Shown: in pieces, positions 16,660 to 25,311 of the stretch | Position numbering within the stretch: the stretch's first letter is position 1 | Layout: every line of letters begins with the position of its first letter | From: Lysobacterales bacterium | Lineage (GTDB): Bacteria; Pseudomonadota; Gammaproteobacteria; Xanthomonadales; Marinicellaceae | Reading direction: 5' to 3' | DNA length: 48,084 nt | Assembly: GCA_020442635.1 (NCBI GenBank) | Contig: JAGRJR010000015.1 | Coordinates: 1-48,084, forward strand | Notes under the pieces: model-generated | Databases searched by the model: none | Told to the model about the DNA's origin: nothing | What the model saw: the letters and a program-made list of their open reading frames with translations, nothing else | Program-made: the position numbers and the translations under genes

Positions 16660-17820
16660 TTGGATAACCTGAAAAACATAATTCCAGCTATAACGATTAT
16701 TATCGCCACAACTTTTCTGTACTTTTTTCATGCAAAATTGCCAGCCCCGGCTCAAGACATCTTCGAATTGTTGCCATATTTATTACTTGCAACCTTGGTT
16801 TTGTTGTCAATATTTTTCAATCAGGGACAGTTGTTTTATTTGTCGATGGCCAGTTTTCTAAGTTGGTTATTTTTTGAACTTGCCTTACAAAGCCAGCCCG
16901 TACTTATCGAGTTGTGTTTTATTGGTTTGGTAATCATGATCAGTGTCACTGGTTTGCTCGTTGAAAAAGGGTTATTTTCTTTGGCTGCCTGGAAGATTCA
17001 TCTGTTGACTGTTTTGGTTATAGGTTTGGCATACGGATCCTGGGCAAGACAAGCTGATTGGTTGATCGCTTGGCAAGCCTATCAATTGTTGCCAAGTAGC
17101 TGGTTTCAATGGACAACACTCAGCCAGTTGTCCCTGCTTTTGTTTTTGATCTGTATGGTTGGTCTTCTGACAGTATATGTTTATCTCCAACAGCGCAAAA
17201 CTTTCAATGCGGTTCTGACTTTATTGGCTGCGATGTTGATTAATATCTGGCAAGGTAATAGCCTGGCTGCCACTTTGACTTGCAGTGCTGCCTTATTGTT
17301 TTTGCTGTTTACTACCTTTCAACAATCCTGGCATTTGGCCTATGTGGATCAGCTGACTGGTTTACCTGGCAGACGAGCACTGGAAGAACGATTACAGCGA
17401 AGTTTAGGCATTTATGCCTTGGCTATGGTGGATGTTGATCATTTTAAAAAATTCAATGACACCTATGGGCATGATGTTGGCGATGATGTATTACGTATGA
17501 TTGCTGCCAAAATTGACGAAGTTAAGGGTGGTGGTAAAGCCTATCGCTATGGAGGTGAAGAATTCACTATCGTATTCAATAATCACAGCGCAGATGAAAT
17601 CAAACAACATTTACAAGAAGTCATTGATGTTGTGGCAGAGACTCCTTTTGTGGTTAATCGGCGAAAAAATCAAAAACCAAAAAAAGTACAAGTCACCATC
17701 TCAATTGGGTTGACCGACTCACTTGGCCATGCTAATGCAGCTGAAACCATAAAAACGGCTGATGATGCTCTATATACTGCCAAGAAAAAAGGTCGTAACC
17801 GATTATCACTGAATACCTAA
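16660..17820 (+). CDS. Membrane-bound diguanylate cyclase (GGDEF domain)
   Basis: A 386-residue protein that starts with TTG at 16660, the only sensible start before the first membrane helix; the ribosome site is weak. About seven hydrophobic helices fill residues 8-225 and form a sensor domain that I cannot match to a named MASE type. The GGDEF domain follows: 'DQLTGLPGRRALEERL', 'ALAMVDVDHFKKFNDTYGHDVGDDVLR', then GGEEF at 298-302 as the active site, and 'ISIGLTDS ... ADDALYTAKKKGRNR'. It should make c-di-GMP from GTP. No RxxD inhibitory site precedes GGEEF, so product inhibition at that site is unlikely. No EAL domain or c-di-GMP effector is nearby. Confidence 0.92.
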   Translation: MDNLKNIIPAITIIIATTFLYFFHAKLPAPAQDIFELLPYLLLATLVLLSIFFNQGQLFYLSMASFLSWLFFELALQSQPVLIELCFIGLVIMISVTGLLVEKGLFSLAAWKIHLLTVLVIGLAYGSWARQADWLIAWQAYQLLPSSWFQWTTLSQLSLLLFLICMVGLLTVYVYLQQRKTFNAVLTLLAAMLINIWQGNSLAATLTCSAALLFLLFTTFQQSWHLAYVDQLTGLPGRRALEERLQRSLGIYALAMVDVDHFKKFNDTYGHDVGDDVLRMIAAKIDEVKGGGKAYRYGGEEFTIVFNNHSADEIKQHLQEVIDVVAETPFVVNRRKNQKPKKVQVTISIGLTDSLGHANAAETIKTADDALYTAKKKGRNRLSLNT

Positions 17821-17876
17821 AAACAATAATTTTAATTAGAGACTGTTATATTCATTAATCTTTGTTTGTTATCCTT

Positions 17877-17882
17877 TATAAT
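17877..17882 (+). promoter_or_regulatory. Candidate -10 box for the RND efflux operon
   Basis: A perfect TATAAT lies 30 bp upstream of the ATG at 17913. The -35 is poor (TTCATT-like sequence around 17851). Its location supports starting the adaptor at 17913 and not at the earlier in-frame ATG. Confidence 0.35.
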
Positions 17883-17912
17883 GGCTTGCTTTTATGTACA
17901 TCGGTAAACTTG

Positions 17913-18926
17913 ATGAAAAAGCTGGTCATCTCTTGCATATTTTTACTGTGTGTTCCAATGGGTATAGTTATTGCTGACTCAAACACACCAGTCCAAGTCA
18001 CTGCTAAACCACTACAAGATGTATTAATAGAGCGGCAATTATCTGCCAATGCTCAAGTGGTGGCCTTGAATGACACCCCTGTTTCAGCAGAAATTACGGC
18101 TGTGGTTAAAAGCATTCATGCAGACATTGGTGATGAAGTGAAGCAAGGAACCGTGTTGGTTTTTCTTGATGCTGATGATTATGAGCTGCAACTGGCACAA
18201 GCCAAAGCTCAAGTAGAAGCAGCCAAGGCACGAAGACAACAAGCGCAATTACGACTTGACAGAGCCAATGAATTAAAACAGAACCAATACATTTCGGCTG
18301 ATGACCTATTGGCCAGAGAAACTGAATTGGCGGTACAAAAGGCCGAATATCAAAGGTTGGTAGTAGCGCAAAAAATTGCACAAAGACAACTCGATAAAAC
18401 CCAAATCAAAGCCCCTTTCACAGGAGTTGTGGCAGCCCGTTCAGGACAGCTTGGCCAGCTCTTATCTCCAGGTGCTGTTGTGGTTAATTTAATCCAAACT
18501 GACAAGCGGGAAGTGCGTGCATTGATTCCAAACCACTTGGTCGAAACACTAAAACAAGCCCAAAATCTGTTGTTTACCAACAGCCAAATAACTACACAAG
18601 TGGAAGTGCTTAAGGTGGCTCCAATCATCAATCAACAATCATCGGTGCAACAAGCACGGTTTAGCATTATCGGAGAGTTACCGGTAATTGGCCAAACTGG
18701 CCAATTGACTTGGCAGCTTGAAGGCAGCTTGTTATCTGCTGATATGGTGGTTAAACGTAAAGGTCAACTGGGTATCTTTGTGGTTGATGGTCAGCAAGCC
18801 AGGTTTTTGCCCCTGAATAATGCACAAGAAGGTCGTCCGGTTCCAATTGATACCAGCAAAAACTGGCTAGTGATTGTTGGTGGTCGGGAGCGTTTACAGG
18901 ATGGTGATGACATCAATGTTAAATAA
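17913..18926 (+). CDS. RND efflux periplasmic adaptor (membrane fusion protein)
   Basis: The ATG at 17913 gives 337 residues with a signal peptide (MKKLVISCIFLLCVPMGIVIA). An earlier in-frame start would add 17 residues and precede a good -10 box. Domain order is that of HlyD/AcrA-type adaptors: lipoyl half 'EITAVVKSIHADIGDEVKQGTVLVFLDADDYELQL', an alpha-helical hairpin (about residues 85-155), the second lipoyl half 'IKAPFTGVVAARSGQLGQLLSPGAVVVNLI', then beta-barrel and membrane-proximal domains. It has no lipobox. The adaptor bridges the permease encoded 9 bp downstream and an outer-membrane channel, which is not encoded here. Confidence 0.9.
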   Translation: MKKLVISCIFLLCVPMGIVIADSNTPVQVTAKPLQDVLIERQLSANAQVVALNDTPVSAEITAVVKSIHADIGDEVKQGTVLVFLDADDYELQLAQAKAQVEAAKARRQQAQLRLDRANELKQNQYISADDLLARETELAVQKAEYQRLVVAQKIAQRQLDKTQIKAPFTGVVAARSGQLGQLLSPGAVVVNLIQTDKREVRALIPNHLVETLKQAQNLLFTNSQITTQVEVLKVAPIINQQSSVQQARFSIIGELPVIGQTGQLTWQLEGSLLSADMVVKRKGQLGIFVVDGQQARFLPLNNAQEGRPVPIDTSKNWLVIVGGRERLQDGDDINVK

Positions 18927-18935
18927 GGTTGGGTC

Positions 18936-21900
18936 ATGCTAAAAAGAATACTTACCAATCACCCTCTGGTCAACATCTTGTTCACAGTTGTGGTGCTTAT
19001 GGGCTTGTTGTCTTATCTGATTATGCCCCGTGAACAGGATCCAGAAATTAATTTTTATTGGGTCAACATCACCACGGTGTTGCCTGGCGCATCTGCTGAA
19101 GATGTGGAAAAACTGGTGACTTCTCCATTGGAAGATGCCATAAAAAATGTTCAGGACATCAGCTTCACCAATTCCACTTCACGCGAATCATTTTCTAACA
19201 TTTTGGTGCGTTTTCGTGACATCGGTGATCGGAACTTTGATAAACGCATCAATGATCTGCGCCGTGAGATACAAAACAAGGCCAGTGCTGAATTACCCGA
19301 TGAAGCAGATGATCCCTTGATTCTAGAGTTAACCACTTCCAATGGGTTTCCCACTGCCTTAGTGGTGGTGACTGGACAAGCAGATGATGAAACCTTGCGT
19401 TTTCAAGCCCGTAAAATCAAAGAGGATTTGGAAGGCTTACGTGGGGTGGATAAGGTCACCCCCTCAGGTTTACATGATCCGGAAATTCATGTCCAGTTTG
19501 ACCCAGACTTATTGGTAGCACATGGTCTCACGGCTGCACAACTGGCGGATACTGTTCGTGGTGCATTCCGTGATGTTTCTGCCGGTAGCGCGAAAGTGGC
19601 TGGTAATGAGTGGTTGTTACGGGTGGCTGGTACCACAGATAATCCCGACCAGGTAGCCAAAATACAATTACCCAGTTCAACAGGTGCTGTCATCAACCTT
19701 GATGATGTGGCCAGGGTTTCCAGAAGTCGGGAGGATCCGGCACAATTGGCTGCCTATGAAGGCAAACCCGCTGTTTCGATGGCAGTAACCAAAGTCTCCA
19801 TGGTCAATACTTTGGACTTGGTTGATCGCATCAATCACTACATTGCTGAAAAAAATATACAATTGGAAAATATGGGCATTCAATTGGTATTGGCCGATGA
19901 CCAAACCATTCAAACCCGTTCAGCCTTATCTGTGATGCAGACCAATGCTGGTCTGGGATTGATCTTGGTGCTGTTTGTTTGCTGGTTGTTTTTAGGTTTT
20001 AAAATTGCCTTTTTTGTTACTTTGGGCATCGTCTTTTCAATCACAGGCACATTGTGGATTTTGAACATGACCGGAAATACACTTAATGTTTCTGTGCTAC
20101 TCGGTATCGTGATTGTTTTAGGCATGTTGGTGGATGATGCTGTGGTGGTGGTTGAAGCCATTTTTTACCGCATCCAGCGTGGTGCTGATGCACTTTCTGC
20201 CTCCTTGGCTGGACTGAAAGAAGTCGGCGCGCCAGTCACAGCTGGGGTATTAACCACCATGGCAGCTTTTTTGCCTTTGATGCTCTTGCCCGGCATTCTT
20301 GGGGCCTTTATGTTTGTGATTCCATTTGTGGTTACTTTGGGATTGGCCATCAGCTTGATTGAAGCGTTCTGGATTTTACCAGCACATGTGATTGGTAGTG
20401 AAAGCAAAAGACTAAGAAAAGCCAAAAAAAGTAACCAAGGTATTTTAAAACCCCTGAAAAAAATGATGCAAAAGGGCGAACAACGTACTGCTAATTGGCG
20501 GCATAACTGGACCAGAAAATTGCGTACCCGTTACACCAAAGCTTTGTGCTTTATGATGCGTAAACCTTATATCATCATTGCCTTTGCCATCCTGTGTTTT
20601 TTTGGTGCCATTTACATCATGAAAGAAGAAAAGGTGAAAACTGAATTTTTCACCTTTGATCCCTTTCGCCTTTTTTATGTCAATGTCGACATGCCTTCTA
20701 ACTCACCTTTGGAAACCACTTTGGCTAAAACCATTGAGGTGGAAAAAGTGCTCAGAACTTTTGTAGAAGACGAAGAAATTCGCGCCATCACCTCATTGGC
20801 AGGGATTAAATTCACCGAAATGGAGATTTTATTTGGTGACCAATATGGCCAAATCCAAGTGTCTATGGTACCAAAAACCCAAGACAATCGCAGTGTCGCC
20901 GAAGTGGTCGACACCATGCGCAAAACCCTGGTCAATATTCCCGGTGATGCCATCATTTCATTTTTGGAAATCTCTGGCGGTCCACCTGCTGGTAAGCCCG
21001 TCAGTGTCAAGGTTCGCAGTGATGACTTTGAGGAATTAAGAGCGGCTGCCGATGCCATGAAACAAATCGTTGAAAACCGGGAAGGTGCCAAAGATGTGGC
21101 TGATAATGATGTGCCTGGTCGTTCTGAATTGGTACTGGAGCTGAATCACCAAAACATCCGTAATCTGGGCCTGGACCCAGGCACTGTTTCTCGTTTATTG
21201 CGATTGCATTTAGATGGGGAAATTGTTGCCCTGATGCGTGATGAAGGCGAAAAAGTGGAATTACGGATCAAAGCAATCCAACGTAATATGCAAGCCATTG
21301 ATGAAATCATGAACGATCCAGTGGCATTACCAAACGGAGGTCAAACCACTTTCGGCAACTTGTTCACTCAACAAACCGGCCAAGGACGTAGCACCATTCG
21401 CCATTACAACCTGCGCAGAGCCATCACGGTGGAAGCTGAAATCGACCCACAATTGACCAATACTCAACGTATCAATCAGGAAATCATTGATGCTTGGGAT
21501 GAAATTAAAAATCAATTCCCCAACACCGATCTGGATTTTTCTGGAGAATTGGATGATGTTAACGAATCGTTAGGTGCCATGGGTGCTTTGTTCGTGCTTG
21601 GACTTGGATTGATTTACCTGATTCTGGCCACCGAAATGCGTAGCTATTTTCAACCATTTTTGATTATGGTAACAGTGCCAATGGCATTTACCGGGGTTAT
21701 TTTTGGTCTGTATGCAACCAAAAACCCTCTCAGTCTTTACACCATGTACGGCATCATCGCCTTGACCGGTATTGCAGTCAATGGAGCCATTGTATTGATC
21801 TCTGCGGCCAATGAACGTATCCAAGCTGGGAAACGACCATTACTTGCCACTGTTTATGCTGCGAGACGTCGAGTAATTCCTATCATCATGACCACAACCA

Positions 21901-22061
21901 CAACGATTGCCGGTCTGTTTTCCTTAGCAGCCGGCCTGGGTGGCAAATCACTGCTGTGGGGTCCAGTCGCCTCTTCGATCGTTTTTGGCCTGGCCTTCTC
22001 ATCGCTACTGACTCTGTTTATGGTGCCAGTACTGTACCGCCAATTCATGAAACATCATTGA
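18936..22061 (+). CDS. RND-family efflux permease (AcrB/HAE-like)
   Basis: A 1041-residue inner-membrane proton-driven pump of normal family length. TM1 is at the N-terminus ('LVNILFTVVVLMGLLSYLIMP'), with two large periplasmic loops and two blocks of six helices. The TM4 proton-relay pair is D400-D401 in 'LGMLVDDAVVVVEAI', and the second half has 'YGIIALTGIAVNGAIVLISAANE'. 'PREQDPEINFYWVNITTVLPGASAEDVEKLVTSPLE' is the usual porter-domain start. The substrate cannot be read from the sequence. It forms an operon with the adaptor gene. No TolC-type gene or local regulator is present, so the outer channel must be shared. Confidence 0.95.
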   Translation: MLKRILTNHPLVNILFTVVVLMGLLSYLIMPREQDPEINFYWVNITTVLPGASAEDVEKLVTSPLEDAIKNVQDISFTNSTSRESFSNILVRFRDIGDRNFDKRINDLRREIQNKASAELPDEADDPLILELTTSNGFPTALVVVTGQADDETLRFQARKIKEDLEGLRGVDKVTPSGLHDPEIHVQFDPDLLVAHGLTAAQLADTVRGAFRDVSAGSAKVAGNEWLLRVAGTTDNPDQVAKIQLPSSTGAVINLDDVARVSRSREDPAQLAAYEGKPAVSMAVTKVSMVNTLDLVDRINHYIAEKNIQLENMGIQLVLADDQTIQTRSALSVMQTNAGLGLILVLFVCWLFLGFKIAFFVTLGIVFSITGTLWILNMTGNTLNVSVLLGIVIVLGMLVDDAVVVVEAIFYRIQRGADALSASLAGLKEVGAPVTAGVLTTMAAFLPLMLLPGILGAFMFVIPFVVTLGLAISLIEAFWILPAHVIGSESKRLRKAKKSNQGILKPLKKMMQKGEQRTANWRHNWTRKLRTRYTKALCFMMRKPYIIIAFAILCFFGAIYIMKEEKVKTEFFTFDPFRLFYVNVDMPSNSPLETTLAKTIEVEKVLRTFVEDEEIRAITSLAGIKFTEMEILFGDQYGQIQVSMVPKTQDNRSVAEVVDTMRKTLVNIPGDAIISFLEISGGPPAGKPVSVKVRSDDFEELRAAADAMKQIVENREGAKDVADNDVPGRSELVLELNHQNIRNLGLDPGTVSRLLRLHLDGEIVALMRDEGEKVELRIKAIQRNMQAIDEIMNDPVALPNGGQTTFGNLFTQQTGQGRSTIRHYNLRRAITVEAEIDPQLTNTQRINQEIIDAWDEIKNQFPNTDLDFSGELDDVNESLGAMGALFVLGLGLIYLILATEMRSYFQPFLIMVTVPMAFTGVIFGLYATKNPLSLYTMYGIIALTGIAVNGAIVLISAANERIQAGKRPLLATVYAARRRVIPIIMTTTTTIAGLFSLAAGLGGKSLLWGPVASSIVFGLAFSSLLTLFMVPVLYRQFMKHH

Positions 22062-22249
22062 TTCATTTAATTTACCTTTCAAAAAGTCAAAACTTAATTT
22101 TCTAGTGAGATGATACGACTTCATGTTTTTTTCAGAAATATATCGGCCACAAAACCTACTCTTTTTTCAAGGCTTTGAGTTAATTGGTTATGAATCCCAA
22201 TATAGAATTTTCTACTGTGATTAAAGCGTTAAATATGCTTAAAGAATGA

Positions 22250-23704
22250 TCATTCAAAACCATCGTTAAAGATGATATCTTGAAATTCATAAGAACCTGC
22301 ATCACAAAACGACTGGCCATCCGCATCCCCGTCAATCAACCGTGGCTGGTTTAGCTGATCGGTTGACAAAAAACAATCGGATGTGCCGACATCAATAGCA
22401 TCACTACCAGCCAATAAAGGGTGATACCACCACTGGTTCAATTGCTGTAATGATCCAAACACCTCTTCAGGTAATTGTGAAGTCAACAAGTCATCATTTC
22501 CAAAAACATCAACAAAGGCAGTAGTCAACAAGTGCATACCAATCACATTATAATCATCCATTTCTAAATCACTGCTAACTGTCAACCACACTTCACGGCC
22601 TTCATCTTCAGCTGCGACATTACCAACAATTAAATTATGACTGAATTTAACCAGTGAATTAACATCATGGATCGCCACACCACCAGCAAACAAGGCAGTG
22701 TTATTGGTAATGGTATTGAACCTGAGCTCCACTGGAGCAGGTATGCCCTGCTGTGAAAATAATTGACTTTGATCACGAATTGACACCCCTCCCCCAGTCA
22801 CTGCCTGGTTACCACTTATAGTGTTGTTATACATTTTAATCGGTCCACTAAAAGGCGAAGTGATTGACACTGCACCTCCCGGCTGCTGATCACTGATAAT
22901 TACTGAATTGCTGATTATATTGACTTGGTTATTTATTAAGCTGTTACGTTTCATCGTCAAAGAAACTCCAATTAATTCTAATGCGGGGCTGAATTGCTCG
23001 CCCTGATCTGCCCAGTTATTCACAAATACAGTATCTTCAATAATGGCATCTAATGTCTCCAATAACAGAACCGCGCCATGGTTTTGTTCAAATTGACAAT
23101 TTTTGAGGGTCAGATTACCACCCATGGAAAACAGTGCGCTTCCAGTTCCTGAACCTTCATTTGCCCCAAAAATGGTAACTCCATTTAAGATCAGTCGCTG
23201 ATTGGAAGTATGGAAAAATTCAAATACTCTAAAGTGGTTTTTGGAACTGTCGGCTAAAACTTGTAAACCGTTACCATTAATGGTTACCTCACTGGTTATG
23301 GGTGGGAAAGCTGTCATCACACCACTTTGTATGACTGAAGCAAACAAGCCCACATTCACTTCTATCGTTGTATCCTGATTTTCCACAGTGATCACATCAC
23401 CACCATCACCAGCCGAACAGTTACCAAAAACACTGTCGGTATTGGCTGCGTGAATGGCATCCACCAATGTACAGCTTTGATTGACAATGATTTCAGCTGC
23501 TTCCCCCAAAGTAGAATAGTAGAAGTTTAATAATGCGATCCAAAATAAAATAATAAGGTGCTTGCTACTTTTCAGGTTTTCCATTTTCATGATTTTTATG
23601 GGATTGAAGCGATTCAAATGCGCCTCAATCTGGCTCAAAGCATAATTATTGACTATAAAGCTCTCGATAGTGGCTTTGTTTACTGTTTCGATTTCATCAT
23701 TCAT
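22250..23704 (-). CDS. Secreted beta-helix protein (choice-of-anchor Q-like) ending IIFNDGFE
   Basis: The frame from ATG 23704 encodes 484 residues. A membrane-targeting stretch ('HLIILFWIALLNFYYSTLGEAAE') begins only at about residue 49, so either the signal is preceded by a 40-residue extension or translation starts at the internal ATG at 23590 (residue 39); neither has a good ribosome site. The mature part starts with the phrase 'CTLVDAIHAANTD' seen in secreted right-handed beta-helix proteins, followed by repeated short strands ('LILNGVTIFG', 'LTLKNCQFEQN', 'AIIEDTVFVNN', 'IKMYNNTISGN', 'LRFNTITNN', 'VKFSHNLIVGN'). It closes with 'FCDAGSYEFQ' and the tail DIIFNDGFE. Likely released or surface-attached; ligand unknown. 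Confidence 0.8.
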   Translation of the reverse strand: MNDEIETVNKATIESFIVNNYALSQIEAHLNRFNPIKIMKMENLKSSKHLIILFWIALLNFYYSTLGEAAEIIVNQSCTLVDAIHAANTDSVFGNCSAGDGGDVITVENQDTTIEVNVGLFASVIQSGVMTAFPPITSEVTINGNGLQVLADSSKNHFRVFEFFHTSNQRLILNGVTIFGANEGSGTGSALFSMGGNLTLKNCQFEQNHGAVLLLETLDAIIEDTVFVNNWADQGEQFSPALELIGVSLTMKRNSLINNQVNIISNSVIISDQQPGGAVSITSPFSGPIKMYNNTISGNQAVTGGGVSIRDQSQLFSQQGIPAPVELRFNTITNNTALFAGGVAIHDVNSLVKFSHNLIVGNVAAEDEGREVWLTVSSDLEMDDYNVIGMHLLTTAFVDVFGNDDLLTSQLPEEVFGSLQQLNQWWYHPLLAGSDAIDVGTSDCFLSTDQLNQPRLIDGDADGQSFCDAGSYEFQDIIFNDGFE

Positions 23705-23716
23705 AAATCTTTTTTG

Positions 23717-24010
23717 TTACAAGTGTCTTTCAGGCTCCATAGACTGGTGCAATACATCAATGATTTCAATGCGGTCAGATTTGATTCTGTAGTAGATGGT
23801 ATGAGTACCAACAAATGAACTGAAATAGCCTGGCTTTAATTCATCACGGCTTAACCCTTGATGCGGATTTTCGGCCAATGCTCGAAAACAGTTTAGAATA
23901 TCCTGAAGATAAAGTCGGGTTCGCTCAGCGCCAAATTGTTGTATTGAATACGCTTTTATTTGTCTGAGGCTTTCCTGAGCCTCTGGTGACAAGAAGTATT
24001 GAGTCATCAA
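23717..24010 (-). CDS. parE: ParE/RelE-superfamily toxin
   Basis: A 97-residue toxin overlapping the antitoxin stop by 4 bp (ATGA). 'YFLSPEAQESLRQIKAYSIQQFGAE' is the typical two-helix N-terminus of ParE, followed by 'LRALAENPHQGLSRDELKPGYFSSFVGTHTIYYRIKSDRIEIIDVLHQSMEPERHL', the beta-sheet core with the conserved 'Y-R-I' strand and a C-terminal 'I-x-V-L-H-x-x-x-x' segment. ParE toxins poison DNA gyrase; RelE relatives cut mRNA. Sequence alone favours ParE because the partner is a ParD. It ends 12 bp before the start of the beta-helix gene. Confidence 0.9.
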   Translation of the reverse strand: MMTQYFLSPEAQESLRQIKAYSIQQFGAERTRLYLQDILNCFRALAENPHQGLSRDELKPGYFSSFVGTHTIYYRIKSDRIEIIDVLHQSMEPERHL

Positions 24011-24243
24011 TCCATCAATGCTTGCATAAATTGTTCGCCATCAATACCTTGTCCTTGATCAAGTTGTAACTCACCTTTGGCCAGTTTTTTTCTGATTAAA
24101 TCAAGCTTTGCTTCATGTTCTTCAAGCAGTCTAAGACCAGCCCTGACCGCTTCGCTGGTAGATTCAAACCTACCTTGTTTGACTTTGCTCTCAACAAATT
24201 CACTTAGGTGATCCCCCAAGGTAACGCTGGTATTTCTGTGCAT
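24007..24243 (-). CDS. parD: ParD-type antitoxin
   Basis: A 78-residue protein with an N-terminal ribbon-helix-helix DNA-binding part ('NTSVTLGDHLSEFVESKVKQGRFESTSEAVRAGLRLLEEHE', the CC2985/ParD signature) and a disordered acidic end that would wrap the toxin. It is the first gene of the module and overlaps the toxin gene by 4 bp. A perfect 7-5-7 palindrome lies 20 bp upstream and is the likely operator for autorepression. Confidence 0.92.
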   Translation of the reverse strand: MHRNTSVTLGDHLSEFVESKVKQGRFESTSEAVRAGLRLLEEHEAKLDLIRKKLAKGELQLDQGQGIDGEQFMQALMD

Positions 24244-24263
24244 ATTAAAAAACTGATGTCATG

Positions 24264-24282
24264 TGTATTAAATACTAATACA
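24264..24282 (-). promoter_or_regulatory. Palindromic operator/promoter of the parDE module
   Basis: TGTATTA-AATAC-TAATACA is a perfect inverted repeat. On the minus strand a TTGAAT (24295-24300), a 17-base spacer and TAGTAT place a -10 hexamer inside the palindrome. Binding of the ribbon-helix-helix antitoxin here would block the promoter. Confidence 0.7.
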
Positions 24283-24410
24283 TTTTTTAATGAAATTCAA
24301 TCCATTTAGCCAATCATCATCCCCGACTCCGATCAGGGATCCATTCTTTTGCGAAGCAAATCATCGCTTTCTGCGTTACAATCTTTGCGTTGAATTTTTA
24401 CAGGTGATGT

Positions 24411-24794
24411 ATGGAATATGTGGCAATTGTTTTGGTATTGGTATTATTACAGTATTCTTTTTTTGCTTTTATGGTGGGTTTAGCCAGAGGTAAGTACGAA
24501 GTTAAGGCACCTGCAGTTACCGGTCATGAAATGTTTGAACGTCACTACCGGGTACAACAAAACACGCTGGAGCAATTGGTGGTGTTTATTCCTGGCCTGT
24601 TTTTGTTTGCCAGTTACCTGTATGCAATGACCGCTGCAGGTATCGGCATGTTGTTTATGTTGGGCCGCATGTTGTATTACAAATCTTATGTTACCGACCC
24701 CAAATCACGCGGTCCAGGCTTTATCATCAGTTTTATCTCTGCTCATGTCTTGTTGATTGGTGGTTTGGTTGGTGCTGTGATGAAGTTTCTTTAA
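24411..24794 (+). CDS. MAPEG-family membrane protein
   Basis: A 127-residue protein with AGGTGA before the ATG and four hydrophobic helices. The MAPEG pattern is visible: 'ARGKYEVKAPAVTGHEMFERHYRVQQNTLEQLVVFIPGLFLFASY', with the family's E-R-x-x-R-V-x-x-N-x-x-E-x glutathione-contact segment at about residues 44-54, and 'LGRMLYYKSYVTDPKSRGPGF' with the conserved loop. MAPEG proteins are trimeric glutathione S-transferases or peroxidases in membranes; bacterial members are mostly untested. It is followed after 34 bp by the TRAP permease genes, but a functional link is not evident. Confidence 0.88.
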   Translation: MEYVAIVLVLVLLQYSFFAFMVGLARGKYEVKAPAVTGHEMFERHYRVQQNTLEQLVVFIPGLFLFASYLYAMTAAGIGMLFMLGRMLYYKSYVTDPKSRGPGFIISFISAHVLLIGGLVGAVMKFL

Positions 24795-24828
24795 TCCTAA
24801 AGCCTTAGCTTTTGGGGAATGCTAAAAC

Positions 24829-25311
24829 ATGAGTAAAACCAATCACTGGATGGAAAAATACGGCACATTTTTGTGCTGGATAACACTGGCAATGGTTTTG
24901 CTCAGCTTTGTTACTGTAGTTTCGCGTAATTTGTTTGATGTGGTTTGGATTCCGGTTCAGGAGATGGCAGTATATTGTCATGCCGCCGCATTGATGTTGG
25001 GCATGGTTTATGCATGGCATCACGACAAGCATGTGCGGGTTGATGTGTTTTACCAAAAATTTTCTCAGCGGCAAAAACGACAGGTTAACTTTTGGGGCTC
25101 TGTATTATTATTGATTCCTATGATGGGGTTTATGATTTGGTCTTGCTATCAATATGTGCTTGATTCATGGTTACGGCTGGAAGGGTCTGGTGAAACCGGT
25201 GGCCTACCCTTGATGTTTTTGTTTAAAACTTTGTTGTTACTGATGCCTGTAACCATGCTGGGTTATGTATTGGTCGCATTGTTCAAAAAACCTATTGAGA
25301 GAATTAACTGA
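24829..25311 (+). CDS. dctQ: TRAP transporter small permease (DctQ-type)
   Basis: A 160-residue protein with GGGGA upstream and four transmembrane helices. 'MVLLSFVTVVSRNLFDVVWIPVQEMAVYCHAAALMLGMVYAWHHDKHVRVDVFYQKFSQRQKRQVNFWGSVLLLIPMMGFMIW' contains the DctQ signature: an Arg-Asn after TM1, a short 'E-M-A' and 'H-V-R-V-D'. DctQ supports the large subunit in sodium-driven uptake of organic acids and similar solutes. Its TGA overlaps the ATG of dctM by one base. No dctP binding-protein gene is adjacent. Confidence 0.92.
   Translation: MSKTNHWMEKYGTFLCWITLAMVLLSFVTVVSRNLFDVVWIPVQEMAVYCHAAALMLGMVYAWHHDKHVRVDVFYQKFSQRQKRQVNFWGSVLLLIPMMGFMIWSCYQYVLDSWLRLEGSGETGGLPLMFLFKTLLLLMPVTMLGYVLVALFKKPIERIN

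Noticed and set aside
20675..21091. 138-residue ORF opposite the RND permease
   Set aside because: Antisense shadow; no start signal and no recognisable domain.
24319..24340. ATCCC...GGGAT palindrome as a REP element of the same family
   Set aside because: The short stem and different sequence do not match the GIY-YIG-flanking repeats; likely unrelated.
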